A stretch of DNA of 64,000 bases from Strongylocentrotus droebachiensis. Taxonomy: Eukaryota; Echinodermata; Echinoidea; Camarodonta; Strongylocentrotidae. A program made the translations under genes and the position numbers. Positions within the stretch are counted from its first letter, which is position 1; every line of letters starts with the position of its first letter. Below the pieces are notes generated by a model. That model ran no database searches and had not been told where the DNA came from. It saw nothing but the letters and a program-made list of their open reading frames with translations. Shown in pieces: positions 1-13,000 of this stretch. The stretch is taken from contig JAVYIG010000892.1 in the NCBI GenBank assembly GCA_035222895.1, positions 248,001 to 312,000 of the forward strand, written 5' to 3'.

Positions 1-1858
1 CCGCCCGCTGGAGGAAACACAATCTAATAGCTGTCAAATATTGATACCAGGTAGGACCATGGGGTGTGTGTTCACATTCTGATTTATGATGGCTGGGGCA
101 GGTGAGAGATGCTCTAATGGAAGTTTTTCTTTTTTAATCTTATCTTTTATGGAGATGGAATCGAGTCAAAATACCTGGAAAGTGTCCTAATTGATTTATC
201 ATTTTCTGTGATTCACGGAATGATCATAAAAGAATAAACATATTAAATGCCATAATCTAATGGAATTATAGAAGTCCTGTATTCAAATTACCCCTTAACT
301 TCTTTTATTGCGAGTTCACTTTTATAAATACATCCACATTTTAATTAACACCTTTCATCTTCAACTGATCTTTCTGTCACAGTAAAAGTATATTCCAATA
401 AAACCCCACAAATAACATGTAAGGTGTATTAAAGGACACCTTTAAACCCTCTGTTAAGAGCTAGAAAAGCATTAATCTTATGTAAAGCCATAAGGTTAAT
501 GCCCTTTGGGCTCTCAGAAGACAAAATTATGCAACCAATTTCCTCCATCTGATAAATGAATCTGACATTAAATGCTAAAATCATAACCTCAATTATTCTT
601 TCTGAACAGACTTTACAGCTAAGGGATAGTGTAAACACAGCCATTTTTAATCAGAGAGAGGAACGTGTTGATGTCCCCTTTGAAGGACAGGGGAAGATCA
701 CTCTCACACAAAAAACACGATCTTTGAGTTCATGTTTGGGGTCTGTCAAACTCAATAGAAGGATGCATGGATGTAACCTTTCAAGGAAAGCTAGTGTCCC
801 AGGTTCGTAACTTACACAAAGTCAATTCAATTAGCGCATAACTGTATCTTGTTTAACCTCCCCCGCTTTCCCTGATTGTCAAAGCACACACTACAAATTA
901 CATGAATGGTGCCTAGTTTGATTATATATCAGAAGATGTGGCATTGCATGGCTTCCATTAAAATTCTATCCCGGACCTGGGAATCACTACATCCATCTAA
1001 GGTTACTTGTGAAAATGTGAACACAGTCTTCTAAAACGGTAAACTGACCATAGTGCCCAATTTAGCCTTATTAGATCAAAAGGTAGCAATGTTCACACCT
1101 GTATGGCTCAAGCATGCATAATTCAAGCTCGACTTAAGTCAACAAAATTGGGAGGTTTTTAAAGTGCTTGACCTGAACATAGCATGGCAGATTGAATTAA
1201 GATTTTGGTATATCTCGTACAAATAATTTCAGTTTGTCCTTGATTTTTTGTTAACTGTCCCTTTAAGTCTCCTCCTGGGTAGGGAAATTTATAAGTCAAT
1301 GTATTTGATTGATTTGTAAAACATACAGTAAGAGAACTGTCCCTTTAAGTCCCTCAAGTTGACAAAATTGGGAGGGTTTTCAATCGGCCGAGATAAAGAC
1401 AGCCTGGCAGTTATAAGATCATGGTATACATTGTAAATTGCGCGAGCTTGAGATCTAGGCCTATATTTTTGTGGACTGTAACTTTAAATTTCATAGTCGT
1501 TATGTTCTATTGATTTGTTTAAAAAGGTGCAATGCATTATGTGGACTCTCTGGCTGATAAAACCAGTAGGGCTTAAAGTGGACCAGTTGAACACAGCCTG
1601 GCAGATTTGATTAAAAGTGTGATTCGTATATTAAACTTGTAAAGGACTTGACCTTGAATTGTGTCTTTCTTATGGACTGTAACCTGAAATTTCATTGGAA
1701 GGGATAATTTTTAAGTAATATCAATCATTATGTTCTACTGCTTTGTGTAAAAGCCACCATATGTGGACTCTCCATTTAAGTTGATAAAACCGACCCGGCT
1801 TAAAGTGGCCAATGTGAATGCAGCCTTGAAGATTTGATTAAGATCGTGATTGGTATAC
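1..1858 (-). other. Intron downstream of MTSS-like exon (partial)
   Basis: This is the beginning of the intron that follows the exon at 1859-1943 (minus strand), and it continues past the left window edge. No further exon of the MTSS-like gene was recognised here. From about 1137 onward it consists of the decayed tandem repeats described separately; 1-1136 is AT-rich with nothing I can identify. Short open frames at 429-644 and 556-810 overlap on opposite strands, show no recognisable motif and look like chance. Confidence 0.8.
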
Positions 1859-1890
1859 CTTGTGAAGGACTTGAGCTTGAGTTCTATTGA
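1137..1890. repeat. Degenerate tandem repeat, about 4 copies of 190-225 bp
   Basis: Four diverged copies start near 1137, 1360, 1553 and 1779, each at a variant of GTTGACAAAATTGGG / TTGATAAAACC. Each is followed by a CAGCCTGGCAGATTTGATTAA-like block, then a GGTATACCTTGTGAAGGACT-like block. Some also carry TGGACTGTAACTTTAAATTTCA and TTATGTTCTATTGATTTG. The last copy runs into the coding exon at 1859-1943, so the repeat unit appears to include the end of that exon plus its splice donor. Only the last copy keeps both the open frame and a GT donor in good context. Confidence 0.75.
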
Positions 1891-1943
1891 TTTATGTCGA
1901 AGGCAGAGTCTGGTCAGGGAGGCTCCGAGTTCCTTTGATGCAC
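1859..1943 (-). CDS. MTSS1/MTSS2-like I-BAR protein, internal exon (exon 4 by human numbering)
   Basis: Read on the minus strand, an acceptor (TTTTGTTACAG, AG at 1945-1944) is followed by 85 coding bases and a donor (AG|GTATAC at 1858). With the leftover G of the preceding exon the frame reads G-ASKEL-G, then ASLTRLCLRHKSIELKLK, then SFT. This matches the IMD segment of human MTSS1, which I recall as TREIGSALTRMCMRHRSIEAKLRQF. The IMD (inverse BAR) domain is an antiparallel helical bundle dimer that binds PI(4,5)P2 membranes and actin and drives outward membrane curvature. The exon ends two bases into a codon. The sequence just 3' of it is a ladder of decayed copies of its own end. The orthology call rests on motif identity and on phase agreement with two other exons; MTSS1 versus MTSS2 cannot be decided. 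Confidence 0.9.
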
Positions 1944-4780
1944 CTGTAACAAAAGAAAAACGAAAAGTGGAGAAGGTTAAGATATCGTTGCACAAGAAAT
2001 TTTGATATCATCTTTTCAATCAATGCAGGTAATACCTAGTAGTAGGTAACATCATCAATTGTTTGACAGGAAATTATATCTCTCACGTTACTTTTCAAAT
2101 CATTATCTACAATTCAATGATAAAAAGTATAAAGTGTGTACAATTGAATAATATAGCCATTAGTTTATGAGAATGGTTGCAATATATACAGCACCTTTTT
2201 CACTGGATACAAAACACTTTGAGGTTTCCAGCCAATCATGATGTGAATAAACATTATTTGATTGTTGTTGACAAAATACATGCACACTACTTTCCTCCTT
2301 TTTGTTGCTTGTATTATCCTGATTTACTCGTTTATCACTTGTCTATCTTAGTGCACAGTGACCTACAGCATATTTATGTGAATATTTTGGCAGATGGACA
2401 TTTTTTAAATTTTTTGTTTACCTTTTGCTTTGAAATATTTCTGATGGTCATATCAATTCTAGTAACAGAGCAAATCATTTTTTGTTCTTACATTTCAATG
2501 TAGAAGGATGCAATTCTCTTTTGTGGACCCGTATCCACCTTTCAATGGACAGGACTAAATTGTTATGATAGTCGATACCTGGTATAAGTAGCTTGCACGT
2601 AGCAGTGGAATTCTAAACTACATTAGAGAATTCACAACTACACTTCAAATGCTATCTGCCGCTGACTTTCGCTGGGAATAATTGAAGCATGAGTAAGGTT
2701 TCACTGTCAAAACCTCTAAGCATCAGAGATGTTTGAAGCTCATGAGAAAGAAGTGGAGAAACACACTGTGATTCCTCTGCTTGCACATAGAAATGGGCAG
2801 TACTCAAGCATTCACTAATTCAGTCTTGATTGCAAAAAGCACAGCTACAATGTAAAGCATTAAATGGATGTCTAGGAAACTGACAAGTATATTGCAATTC
2901 TATATTTATCCATTAGTTGCAGGAATCAATAACAAAACTGCACTTCTGTCTTCTACTAAAAGCTTTGACTGGTCTGGTAGAAAAAGAGGGATGTGAATGG
3001 AGTAAGACTTAATTGGAAAATGGCATTGCAGCTCATCTCTGTAAAGTATGATATTTCTATATTACCATCATAGTTGCAATATATGTGTAAACATATCGCC
3101 AAAATGAGTCACTTTGGGAAGGCTTTTAAGTGGAGGAAGCACTTTGGATTCCATTCTTGTGATTATTCTAAGCCAGAATCCCCATTTCTCATGACTTTTA
3201 ATCTACCCATCCTCGTCTCAGCCTTATACTATGGGCCATACTGTCAAAAATGATTAGTGTGGAATTTCCTTTCCTTTGGAGACAACACCATGTGAACTGA
3301 ACTCAGTGAAACTAAGGAAAGTGAAGCTTGCAATATGGTTTCTCACAATTATTTTTATCCTTTCAGTTTTTCAGCAAGCTTCATGTACAGTTCTAACCAA
3401 TGAATGCCTTTTTTTTAAAAACTAGATAAGAAATCAGATATAAAGACATCTTCTTATGAAAATGGTATGTTAAATGATTATGACCTACATTTCCATTTGT
3501 ATTATTTTATTTTTTTGTAAAAAATAATCAAGTAAAACTCGCTATGTATTATATCTTTGTATTTTCATTTAAATATACCTGTACAAGTAAAGCAGTGATT
3601 TTCCAATAAGATTTTGTATAATAACAATGTTACTACAGTATCCTTCAGAATATTTACTTCATTGTTGTTACTTTCATGTGTTCCAAGCATTCTAAAGTAA
3701 ACATGGAAAGCCATATTCCTGACATAAAATATCTTGAATTGAGACAAATTTGAGGTTACAATAACCTTGTCATGCTAAAACCAACACTGAAATCTATGCT
3801 TGCATCATTTCCCTTACTACACATCCCCATGCATTTAATCTGCTGTCAGTCATTGGATCACTAATAACAGTTTCCAAACAAGAGGGCAGTTTGTCTTGCC
3901 CCCAGGGCCTGTAACTAACCCACAACACAGACTGTCTACTGTTTATGTCAAGGTCTGGACCTAATAAACGAGTCTGTGATACAGACCCTATTCAACCAAA
4001 TCAAAGGAAGGAAGAAAAGACCATCGGCACCTGATTAACAAGAACTCTCAAATCATCTAATTATTAGTCTTGCCTTGAAAAAGAAGAAATCCTTTTTTTC
4101 AATGTCCTTTACAGGATATAAATATCTTCTCCACACCTTGAGGCTTGTAACTGTAAGGTTTCTCAGCAAATTTGATTTGGGTTTTATTGATTTTCCCCCC
4201 CTCCTTTTCTTCGCGACACTGACAAGCTAGAAAGCTTCATGTCGGGCCTCAAAAACCCATCTTTTCAAGCAAATGTGTAGGCTGTGACTATTGGAGGAGT
4301 AGGCGCCTTTGAATTTTTTAAACGGATAAATGGCACCATACAAGTGATGTGGATCATCATCATCATTTGATGGTACACGATATGTAGACTCATGCATTTG
4401 TAGAACTGAAGGGGCATTCCGGTTTGAACACTGTAGACACTAACAGTTAAGTCATGGTTTATTTCCTGCTTCTCATTTTACAAAATACACAATTATCAAC
4501 CTTTAAAGTACACTGTGAATCACTTTATAGGTAAGGAAATGTCTGACGAACAATCATGCCAGATACTGTCTATCCTTCTATAGGCTATAAGCTGACATTA
4601 TTCATTAAATAGAATACATTTACAAACTGATTGGAAGTTACAACGTCCACTATAAAGAGAAGAAAGCAGCTCCAATTAAAAGAAAAGAAAATCATTCACC
4701 TTCAAGTGTGACAGTTAACATTATTAAACAGGGAGAGAACCATCCAAAAGGAACTTAAATCTCTCCGACTGTTGAGGCCT
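1944..4780. other. AT-rich intron sequence, nothing identified
   Basis: No coding potential beyond chance: the 108-codon frame at 2177-2503 is low-complexity and hydrophobic with no family signature. A short ATC run lies near 4351-4365. I see no clear terminal inverted repeats or tandem arrays. Confidence 0.6.
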
Positions 4781-5213
4781 GGGCCGATATTCAATTCAGT
4801 AAGTAAGAAATTTACTAAGTAAATGGCTAAGTTAAGTAATTTACTTATCTCGTATTCAAATCGCATTTTAGACTTATACTTAAGCAAGACGAAATCTAAG
4901 TAAAATACTTACTGATAAGCATTGTGACGTCACACGGTCAATCAAAAGTAATGCGCAATTGATGCATTGCAATAAATGCGCACTGATATAATTGTGCGCA
5001 GGTTATAATACTGTGTAAGAAAAACATATACCTGCCAGTCAAGGCCTCCAAATAATTGACTTAAGTCTGGTATGGAGTTGGCTTAGATTTACAGTTAAAT
5101 ACTTAGCCAAAAGTGTGAATTGAATACCAAAATTGGCTAAGTATTTTATCTGAGCCAAATACTAAGTAAAAAGCTTACATTTTGTAGTTAAGTATTGAAT
5201 TGAATACGGGCCC
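4781..5213. mobile_element. MITE with GGGCC..TATTCAATTCA termini
   Basis: The left end GGGCCGATATTCAATTCAGT is matched in inverted orientation by the right end TTGAATTGAATACGGGCCC. The element is about 433 bp, AT-rich, non-coding and full of TAAGTA/TTACTTA subterminal motifs that also pair across the element (for example ACTTAGCCAAA near 5102 against TTGGCTAAGTA near 5134). Two TGCGCA-type motifs sit in the centre. This is a typical non-autonomous DNA transposon. The superfamily cannot be assigned because no clean target duplication is visible. Confidence 0.75.
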
Positions 5214-8200
5214 TGGTGAACAAAGACCCCCACAACTTAGCTTCAAAATAATAATAGAGAAATAAAAAGAGGTTGGTAGGGAGCCCTTATGATAGACTCT
5301 CACCTTATATCTTCTAAACAGAAATCCACAGATTCTACGTCCACAAACAACAACAACCGTGAAATTGGGACAGGCGATACCATACACCTCTATGTAAACA
5401 TCCCATCAAAACAAATTCAGTGTCTGCGAGCAGAGACTATCAAGACTAGACTCCAGGGAACTCCCCAGGACTGACCTGATTGTGACCTTAAATGACCTTT
5501 ATGAGGTCATTGAAAGTAATATCCTCCTGTATTTTAGGATGACATCTGGGATCCAACTCTTCCCACACCATAGCCCTGGGAGAAATGATTTATAACCCAA
5601 TACAAACCAGGTAATCCATGCACAAACTCTGCCTCACCAGCAATCCAATGCTGTGTTAATATTTCTACCATGAAAATATTGTTCCATTCAGGTATATATT
5701 ATAACCATGGAAAATTTGTTTCCAATTCGTAATGTTCATACCACTAATGATTTATATCCCCACACAAACTATAGAAACTCTGCCTCCTGGGAAACCCAGG
5801 GCCCTATAACAGCTATAAGCTACCCAAATTATTGCATTTGATTGGCTTAGAGAAATTATCAATGATAATTTTCATAAGACAGGGCTCTGCATTAGGTCAG
5901 TATTAATACAGAGATACAATTCCATACATCATTGAATTATGGAGTTTGAAGAGAGTTCCAATCCTCAAAAGAAGGCCTTCACAATATCGCCTAGATAACT
6001 AACAACACTCATGAGTAGCAGCGAAACAGGAACAAAAATGGAGCAAATTTCAACAAAGGTACACTCTAAAAATAACTCTTGAAAAGAAAATGGTAAAATT
6101 GTCACAATAATCTACATTTCCTATAGTGACTCCCAAAAGGGTTTTTGTTGAATGAAAAGTTTTGTTGGTGTTGGTGGAAGAAGAAAAAAATCTTTCTGTC
6201 TTTTGCAATGCTGAGTATACTATGCCCACTGATTAATTTTCGAAACTCATATTGTTTACAAATAAAGAGAGAGAAAAATTGTGTACACTTCACATACAAA
6301 TTCCGTAAAAAAAAATCTTCTTTTTCCCACGTCTTTCTTCGCAATTTCAGTCTTTCTTTAACTTTCTTATTCTTAGCACGTCAATATTAAAATGTGTATT
6401 TCTGCTTTAATGACTAAACATTATGCCTTATAGAAACATGGGTTCCACAATTTTTCCAATAAGCATTACACATAATGCATGCTCAGTGAGTTCCAATATA
6501 GCACAGCGGGATAGCAATATCCCTCTTCTTAATTCTCCCACTTTTTCATTCTGTCCTTTCTCAAGCTCTTTCTTCTCTGCCTCTTTTGTCCACTGGTTTC
6601 ATATGGAAAATGACAGATTTCTACTGACTTTTTTTTTGTGGTGATGATGTATTTTTGGAAACAATCAATGGTCACACATCTGTTTCCCATACATGTATAT
6701 ACTGTATGTAGATGCATTATATTTTCTGGAAGTAAATAACATTAAACAATGTTACGTAGAATCTTAGTTTCCACGCCACGATCACATACAGACAAGGATC
6801 ACATTAAAATAACTTACACAGCTTTTTATACTACAACAAAAAAAGTTTTAAAAAATAGATTGCTGCAGGAATACTCCAGAACATGGTCGCCTGTTTTTCT
6901 TTTCCTTTTTTTATGGTTCATAATACTGTCAGTTTGTTTGTTGGCTCTGTTGCTTAAGGTTGCCAGAATAACCAGCATCTATAATTTCCATCCTGCAATA
7001 ACAAACAATTTATTAAAAAACTTTGGTTACAAGTACCTCCTGTTTTATGTTCCTCTATCATTCAATGTTCCTTATGTTTTTCTTATATTCCTCTCTTATT
7101 CATGTTCCTGTATCCTCCACTCCCTCCTAACCTCTTTCCTGTCACATCTCTACAATCCCAACCTCACTCATAGTTTGACCTTTGACCTCACTGCATTATA
7201 AAAGTTGCCAACTTGAGAGTCACAGACTATCCATCTTCTTTTATAAAAGCCACAATAACATGGGCCTAGCTATGACACAAAGCTGTGACGCTATTGTCTG
7301 ATGTGCCACTACCACTAGCTTTCACATCGACTCCAGCAGTGTATGACATGGCATTTTAACAATCTTCGCACACTCCTTTTCTGATCCTATACAGTGTATA
7401 TGTATGAAATCTCCAAATATATCTTTGACCTTGATTTAACAAGGTAATGATATTGGTTTCTAAAAAGGAGCGCTGCTATAGACAAGTGTACATGGACATG
7501 AATTCAGCTGTTAGCATTGTATCAAATGTGAAGACATTTATAAATAACCCTTGGTATTGATCCTTAGCCATTCTGGAGTCTATCTATAGATGCTCTTTGT
7601 TTTGACCGCAAAAACTTCAGTTTAATGATTTTTCAACACACCTTGGGAAAGTTGAAGTAAATTAAGGCAATACATTATATCTACTGCACATCAAGCAAAG
7701 GTGACTGACTGGTGAACATATGGTAGCAACACTCCCCAGGGAGTGGAGATGGTGCAGGCAGTGTCTGTGCTGTGAATGAATCATATGAGCTGGGTAATAA
7801 TAATATCTGTAAAATACTTAGACAGTATTCTGCATTACGCACTTATAAATCCAGATTTATTATCAGTATTATTATATCAGCCACCAATGTAAATCTAAGA
7901 AATGGTACACTTTCTTTCAAAAATGATTATTTATAAATTTGTCATCTACTAAGAAATGGTGCAGTTTCTTCAAATAAATGATTTGCCATCTACACTGTAT
8001 ACTCACAAACTGCATGGTTGCCTGATACTGTAGGCCTTCACCCATTTGAACCATCCCATTGATCAAGTTCAGAGAAGCCATAGTATAGCCTCCAGACATA
8101 TATCCTATTTGTTTTGCTTACAGTATTACCTCCCAAGTCCATTATTACTAGCACTTCCGATGAACTTCCAGCATTGTACTATATGCCTGTCTGATGGAAA

Positions 8201-9467
8201 CCCTCTCAAAATGTTTGCGGTTAATTTCAATAATAGAAAAACTAACCTTTCCATATGGCAAGTTCAATTTGAAGGATTTCATGGCCATTCTCTCGCTTGT
8301 CATGCTGGATTGGCGAGCTTAATTTTAAAGCCTCAAGAAAATCTGTTTATCTATATGCTGGGTATGCTTCACTTCTTCTAAGTCAATGAAATGTACCATC
8401 TTTTTTAAGATAATCTACAATCGTCATTATCTTGCTTTCATAACTATGATTCTAGTGTGTTCTAACAAAATGTCTTCAAAAGTTGTTTATTTCAATTCAA
8501 TTCAATTCAAAGTATTTATTTGTTCAATGTATATTCAGAATGGATATTTGTTTCGCTCACTTGACAATAAAGGCTCAGACATTAAAGACAGTGAATGTGT
8601 TATCTTTCCGAAGATCTTCCCGCCATGTGAATGCATTGTGTCTCGTCACTGGAGCAAGATATCCTTGTAAACACAAAAGCTATCAACACAATGACGCCAT
8701 AAAGAGTTCTCATAAGAGTATACTGTCTGTAAAAAGATTTAGGTTGGATTAGTTTATCTATTACAAATCAATTCTGGTTGTACATTTGTGAGCTTTACTT
8801 CGATGTAGATATAATTAAAGATATCATCATATTAAGTTTCTATCTCGATATGAATTTTCTGTTCATGATTATATGCAGTATTGATTACAGAAGCTTTTAA
8901 TTGAACATAGTTTAGGATGGCTATCTTCAATCATTCTAGAATTGATTACAAAATCCAAAGAAGAATACTTATTTTATAATAAAACCAAATATGACACATT
9001 CCTTTTTGACATTCAATGTGATGAAGACATGAAATATTTTTTTTTAAAGATTAGACAGGTCAAAATAATTGTAAAATGTAAAATGTAAGGGGTATTTCAC
9101 CACATGTCTGAACCACGCTGAGGTAATCTGAAATGAAGATCTGAGCTAGATACATGAGAGTGATGAGACCCACCAATATACATCAACTGCTGAGAGCCTG
9201 GAGAGCTTTTTAAACATGTATGCTTTCAACATATATTTAATGCTGTTTTAGTATTCGGCTGGCAATATGAATGATTCCAGAGCCATGGAGAGCTGGTTAA
9301 ACACAGCTAGCAGCAAAAAGAAACCTAATCAAGGGAGATTCTTTGCAAAGTATCAGTCAAATATTCTCAGATCTTAAAATTCTCTGTCAAAGTACGAAAG
9401 CATTGGGGGGAAAAAGAGTTAAGTCAATATAGGTCAATTCAAAACCTCAGTAAATGAGCATGACTCA
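5214..9467. other. AT-rich intron; one weak MITE candidate
   Basis: Mostly unremarkable. About 5790-5888 could be a 100 bp MITE, because CCAGGGCCCTATAACA is loosely mirrored by ATAAGACAGGGCTCTG; this is weak. A polypyrimidine stretch with TTCTTTCTC motifs occupies about 6535-6590. The 150-codon frame at 6749-7201 is hydrophobic and low-complexity, without start context or homology I can recognise. A short CAATT run lies at about 8492-8507. Confidence 0.55.
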
Positions 9468-9471
9468 TTAA

Positions 9472-10003
9472 AGGGACTATGTCCCATTTGCAGGCCAAAA
9501 AAATGAAAAAGTTAAATTCCAACTGCATTTGAAAGATAATACTAATTTAGAACTTCCCTAAAAAAGGTGGGGCTTGAAAATGTCTTCAAGTGGGAAAATA
9601 ACGACTATTAGTTGTCAAATCGACTTTAGGGCTATAGAGCCCAAAAGTAATAGTCTTGATTTTCAGACAATTGTACCGAATGGTCATGCGTTTTATGCTG
9701 CGCAAAGATTCAATCAGTTTAATCTTGGCCATCACAAGAAGTGGGTTATTGATGTAGACAAATGCTCATGTACCCTTTACAACTCTTTTCATGTATGTTA
9801 TTACCAAATAAGAAAAAAAGCCAGTCAGTCACTCAATAGTGTCTGACAGTGAAGTCTAGCAAGTAAACGGTTTTCCTTGCATAATTTGAATATGAGGACA
9901 CTGCTAACGTTTAAATTTCACAGATAGGACATACATGACATATTCATAATTCCTGCAAAGTTCTACAGCATTTGAGGTTGGCTGCAAAAGGGACATAGTA
10001 CCT
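9472..10003. mobile_element. MITE with TTAA target duplication
   Basis: TTAA at 9468-9471 and 10004-10007 flanks a 532 bp segment. Its ends are inverted repeats: AGGGACTATGTCCCATTTGC on the left, and on the right the complement of AGGTACTATGTCCCTTTTGC. A TTAA duplication is characteristic of piggyBac and Kolobok transposases, so the element was probably mobilised by one of these. The internal 90-codon frame (9574-9846) shows no transposase motif and is most likely chance. Confidence 0.8.
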
Positions 10004-10007
10004 TTAA

Positions 10008-13000
10008 AACATATAAGTTTTTACAGAATAAAAGTAGAATAAAGGATTATTCATGATACGTGGAGGGGGGATAAAGTTGGATGTTGCACTCTCTAGAATT
10101 GGGGTCATATTCAATGATTCGAAGATGGTGAAAATACAGCTTGAAAAGCTATACCAGATCCAGGACGAATCCCTGTTTCACAGATACAGTGCTCCACTGC
10201 ACTTTCGGATGGTCCTTCATCAGCCCTAATTATCTAGTGAAAGTGTCATAGAGCCTTCACTTATCTTTCTAAAATGCCACACCTCAAGTGCATCAAAACT
10301 GAACTACCTGCATGTAATCATCTGAATCACCACAACTGAAAGTTAGAAACTTTGCCTGCACTTTGCATAATTTTAATGGCTTGAAAATGGCTGTCGTGAA
10401 CAATAGGCCTACACAAAACTGTCTTGCTTTGCTTTACATTACAGTTGTTTCATAAAGTCTTAACTTCATACCATTCAGTATCTACATTTATGTTTCCTCT
10501 TTGGTATCAGGAATGCAGTCTATTTTTCAATTGAAAAAGCAACCTACAGATGTATGACGTTGTACCACTTATCCTTTAGGCTCCAAATTGAATGTTCTGC
10601 ATCCGCCTTGGCTAGCTCTTTTTACATTCTTATGTTTAACACAAGTAAATGTTTGAATGTTTTAAGGCATTCCTTGGGAACTGGACACCTAGCCATGACA
10701 GGCGAACGGAAGGGAAATAATGGTGATGAAGGGGGAAGTGGGCGAACAAGAGAAGGAGGAACCACTCCATTTGAGGGCACGCTGCCAATTAACCGTACTG
10801 CCAATTAGCCCTACTTCCCACTCGCTTGCTTGCTGCCATGTTGGGGGCAGGATGTGCTAAAACAGCAACTGCTCCTCCCAATCCCAATCACATTGTGCGA
10901 TCCACTTGAGAAAGTCAAAACAAGTGATTGTCCTGAACAACCTGACCCCATTCTCAAGACTTAAACCTCTCATACCCCTCATTTTGTCCCGTTTCTTTTC
11001 ATGCCATCCGCTAGGGGAGGGGCATACACCCACCAAGCCCCCTTCCTGATAGCTACGCCACTATCAATCATGTCACCGCCCTCTTAACCCTCAGGCAAAT
11101 CAATCTACAAATGTAACCAAAAGACTTCATCAAATGGAATGGAATTCTACTGCTTGTTTAAACAGTTTTATAAACAGTTTTAAAACATGATTACGCATCC
11201 TTCCTTCCTTCTGAATATTTTTTCTTAGTGACCATTGTCCTATTAAAAAGTAAACGTAGCCAGATTAGCATCTTACCACAATAATGACTAGACTTCTGAA
11301 ACAATTGTTTTTAAATTTTAATAATTAATATCTTTTCCCTTTCTCCCTCACTCTCACTCTTTCTTTCTCTCACTCTCTCTCTCGCTCCCTCCCACTCTTT
11401 CTCTCAATATCATATTTCTTCCTACATTATTTTTATATAATATAAATATATATATTTGTTTTCAATATTGATAATTTTCACTTCTGTAATAATAATGAAA
11501 CTTTAATGAGAATGCTCTACAAAGGAGCTTACAAGAAGGTAAAATATCATTCCAGTATTAGCTGAAGGCCCACAACATGAGAAATTCAAAATTTTCCCAC
11601 GATGTGAATAAATAGAAACAGTGTTTACCTACATCATACATGTAAACAAGACCAGGATGTAGTACTTGATAAATCCAATGATATCCCTGTCACATCCATG
11701 TACATACATGTATATGAAGGAAACCATACATCAATATTCTAAAGAAAGAAATAGTGCCATCATCTACAATTGGATTTATTGCTTTCATACCTTATGACTA
11801 AAAATTTCTACCTGTAGTATAGTACCTGGTAATTCTTTGACATAAGTTGAACAATACTATTTTAAATATTATCAGTAAATCATAATCTTCCTGTAGGTTA
11901 AAATTTGAAAATGACTATTATGCGCACAAGTCTGAACTCCTGCAATAAAAAGCACATAAATGAAATATAACATCACTCAGGGAAATTCTGAATTTGTTGG
12001 TTCATATATTTTGTTACAATGAACGTCAACGCATGCAATATTTGTATAATATTGAATGTGTAGACCTACCACACTCAACATGTACATGTTTTGTTGGTAC
12101 ATCCCACATTTTCATTTGTATTTCAATCTGACGTGCTGGTCAAAATTGGGGAAAAAAGGAAACCTGCCCTCGGTCCGAATCAGGATAAATAGACAATTCC
12201 TACAACAAACATTCCCTTGCTATTTGGAGAACAAACATAATGAAGCTGTCAGGATAAATTTTATGTGATAAAGTGCAGGAAATCAAAAGAGAAGTGCACT
12301 TGTAAGCTTGCCACACTGGTCTCTTATCAAACGGAAAGATTCAGTGAGACAAGTCCAAAATCAAAACATGGTGATCTTTATAATCAGAGGCACTCTGTAA
12401 CATTTTGTGACCACATCAATTAATCTTCCTAACTGGTTGAATTTGATATTAATCCCTTGTCAAATTCTAGGAAAGTGGATTTAAAGACTTTACACAGATA
12501 AGGTTATTTCTCTAGTGTTATAAGAGTAGAGAAAATGTTAATTTTCCTTTATATTTTTTTACAGAATTCATAAAGTAGTTGCCCTTCTAGAGATAAACAG
12601 AGGGTGAAACAATAAGTGGTTTTTTAATTTTAGTCTTCACCTCAGCTAAACAGCTACCGGTATACTGCCGGTAAGTGCAGGCTACACAAAATGTGTGGAA
12701 ATTTTTCAGCACAATTGCTTCAGCATAATAAGCTATATGGTTACAGTGCTATGGTTAGAGCAAGTCCTTTGCATATCAATGTGAACAGATTAAAGCAACG
12801 CTAACTGAACTGAACTCTGGACTCTCAAAGTTTGATTAAAAAAACACAGGTAGCAGGTGGGAATATGTGAATCAAATTTTCTCTTGAAGGCTGCGGTTTA
12901 TCACAACTCAAGGTCAAGTGTGGTTTATGTGCAAATAGAACACAATCTTTTCTGTTGTTTCATTAAAAACAATTATTCTTCACTTCACACATTTACATGT

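Noticed and set aside
6749..7201. 150-codon hydrophobic frame
   Set aside because: Low-complexity Leu/Phe-rich translation of T-rich DNA; no family features.
9574..9846. 90-codon frame inside the TTAA MITE as a transposase remnant
   Set aside because: No piggyBac or Kolobok motifs; length and composition are compatible with chance.
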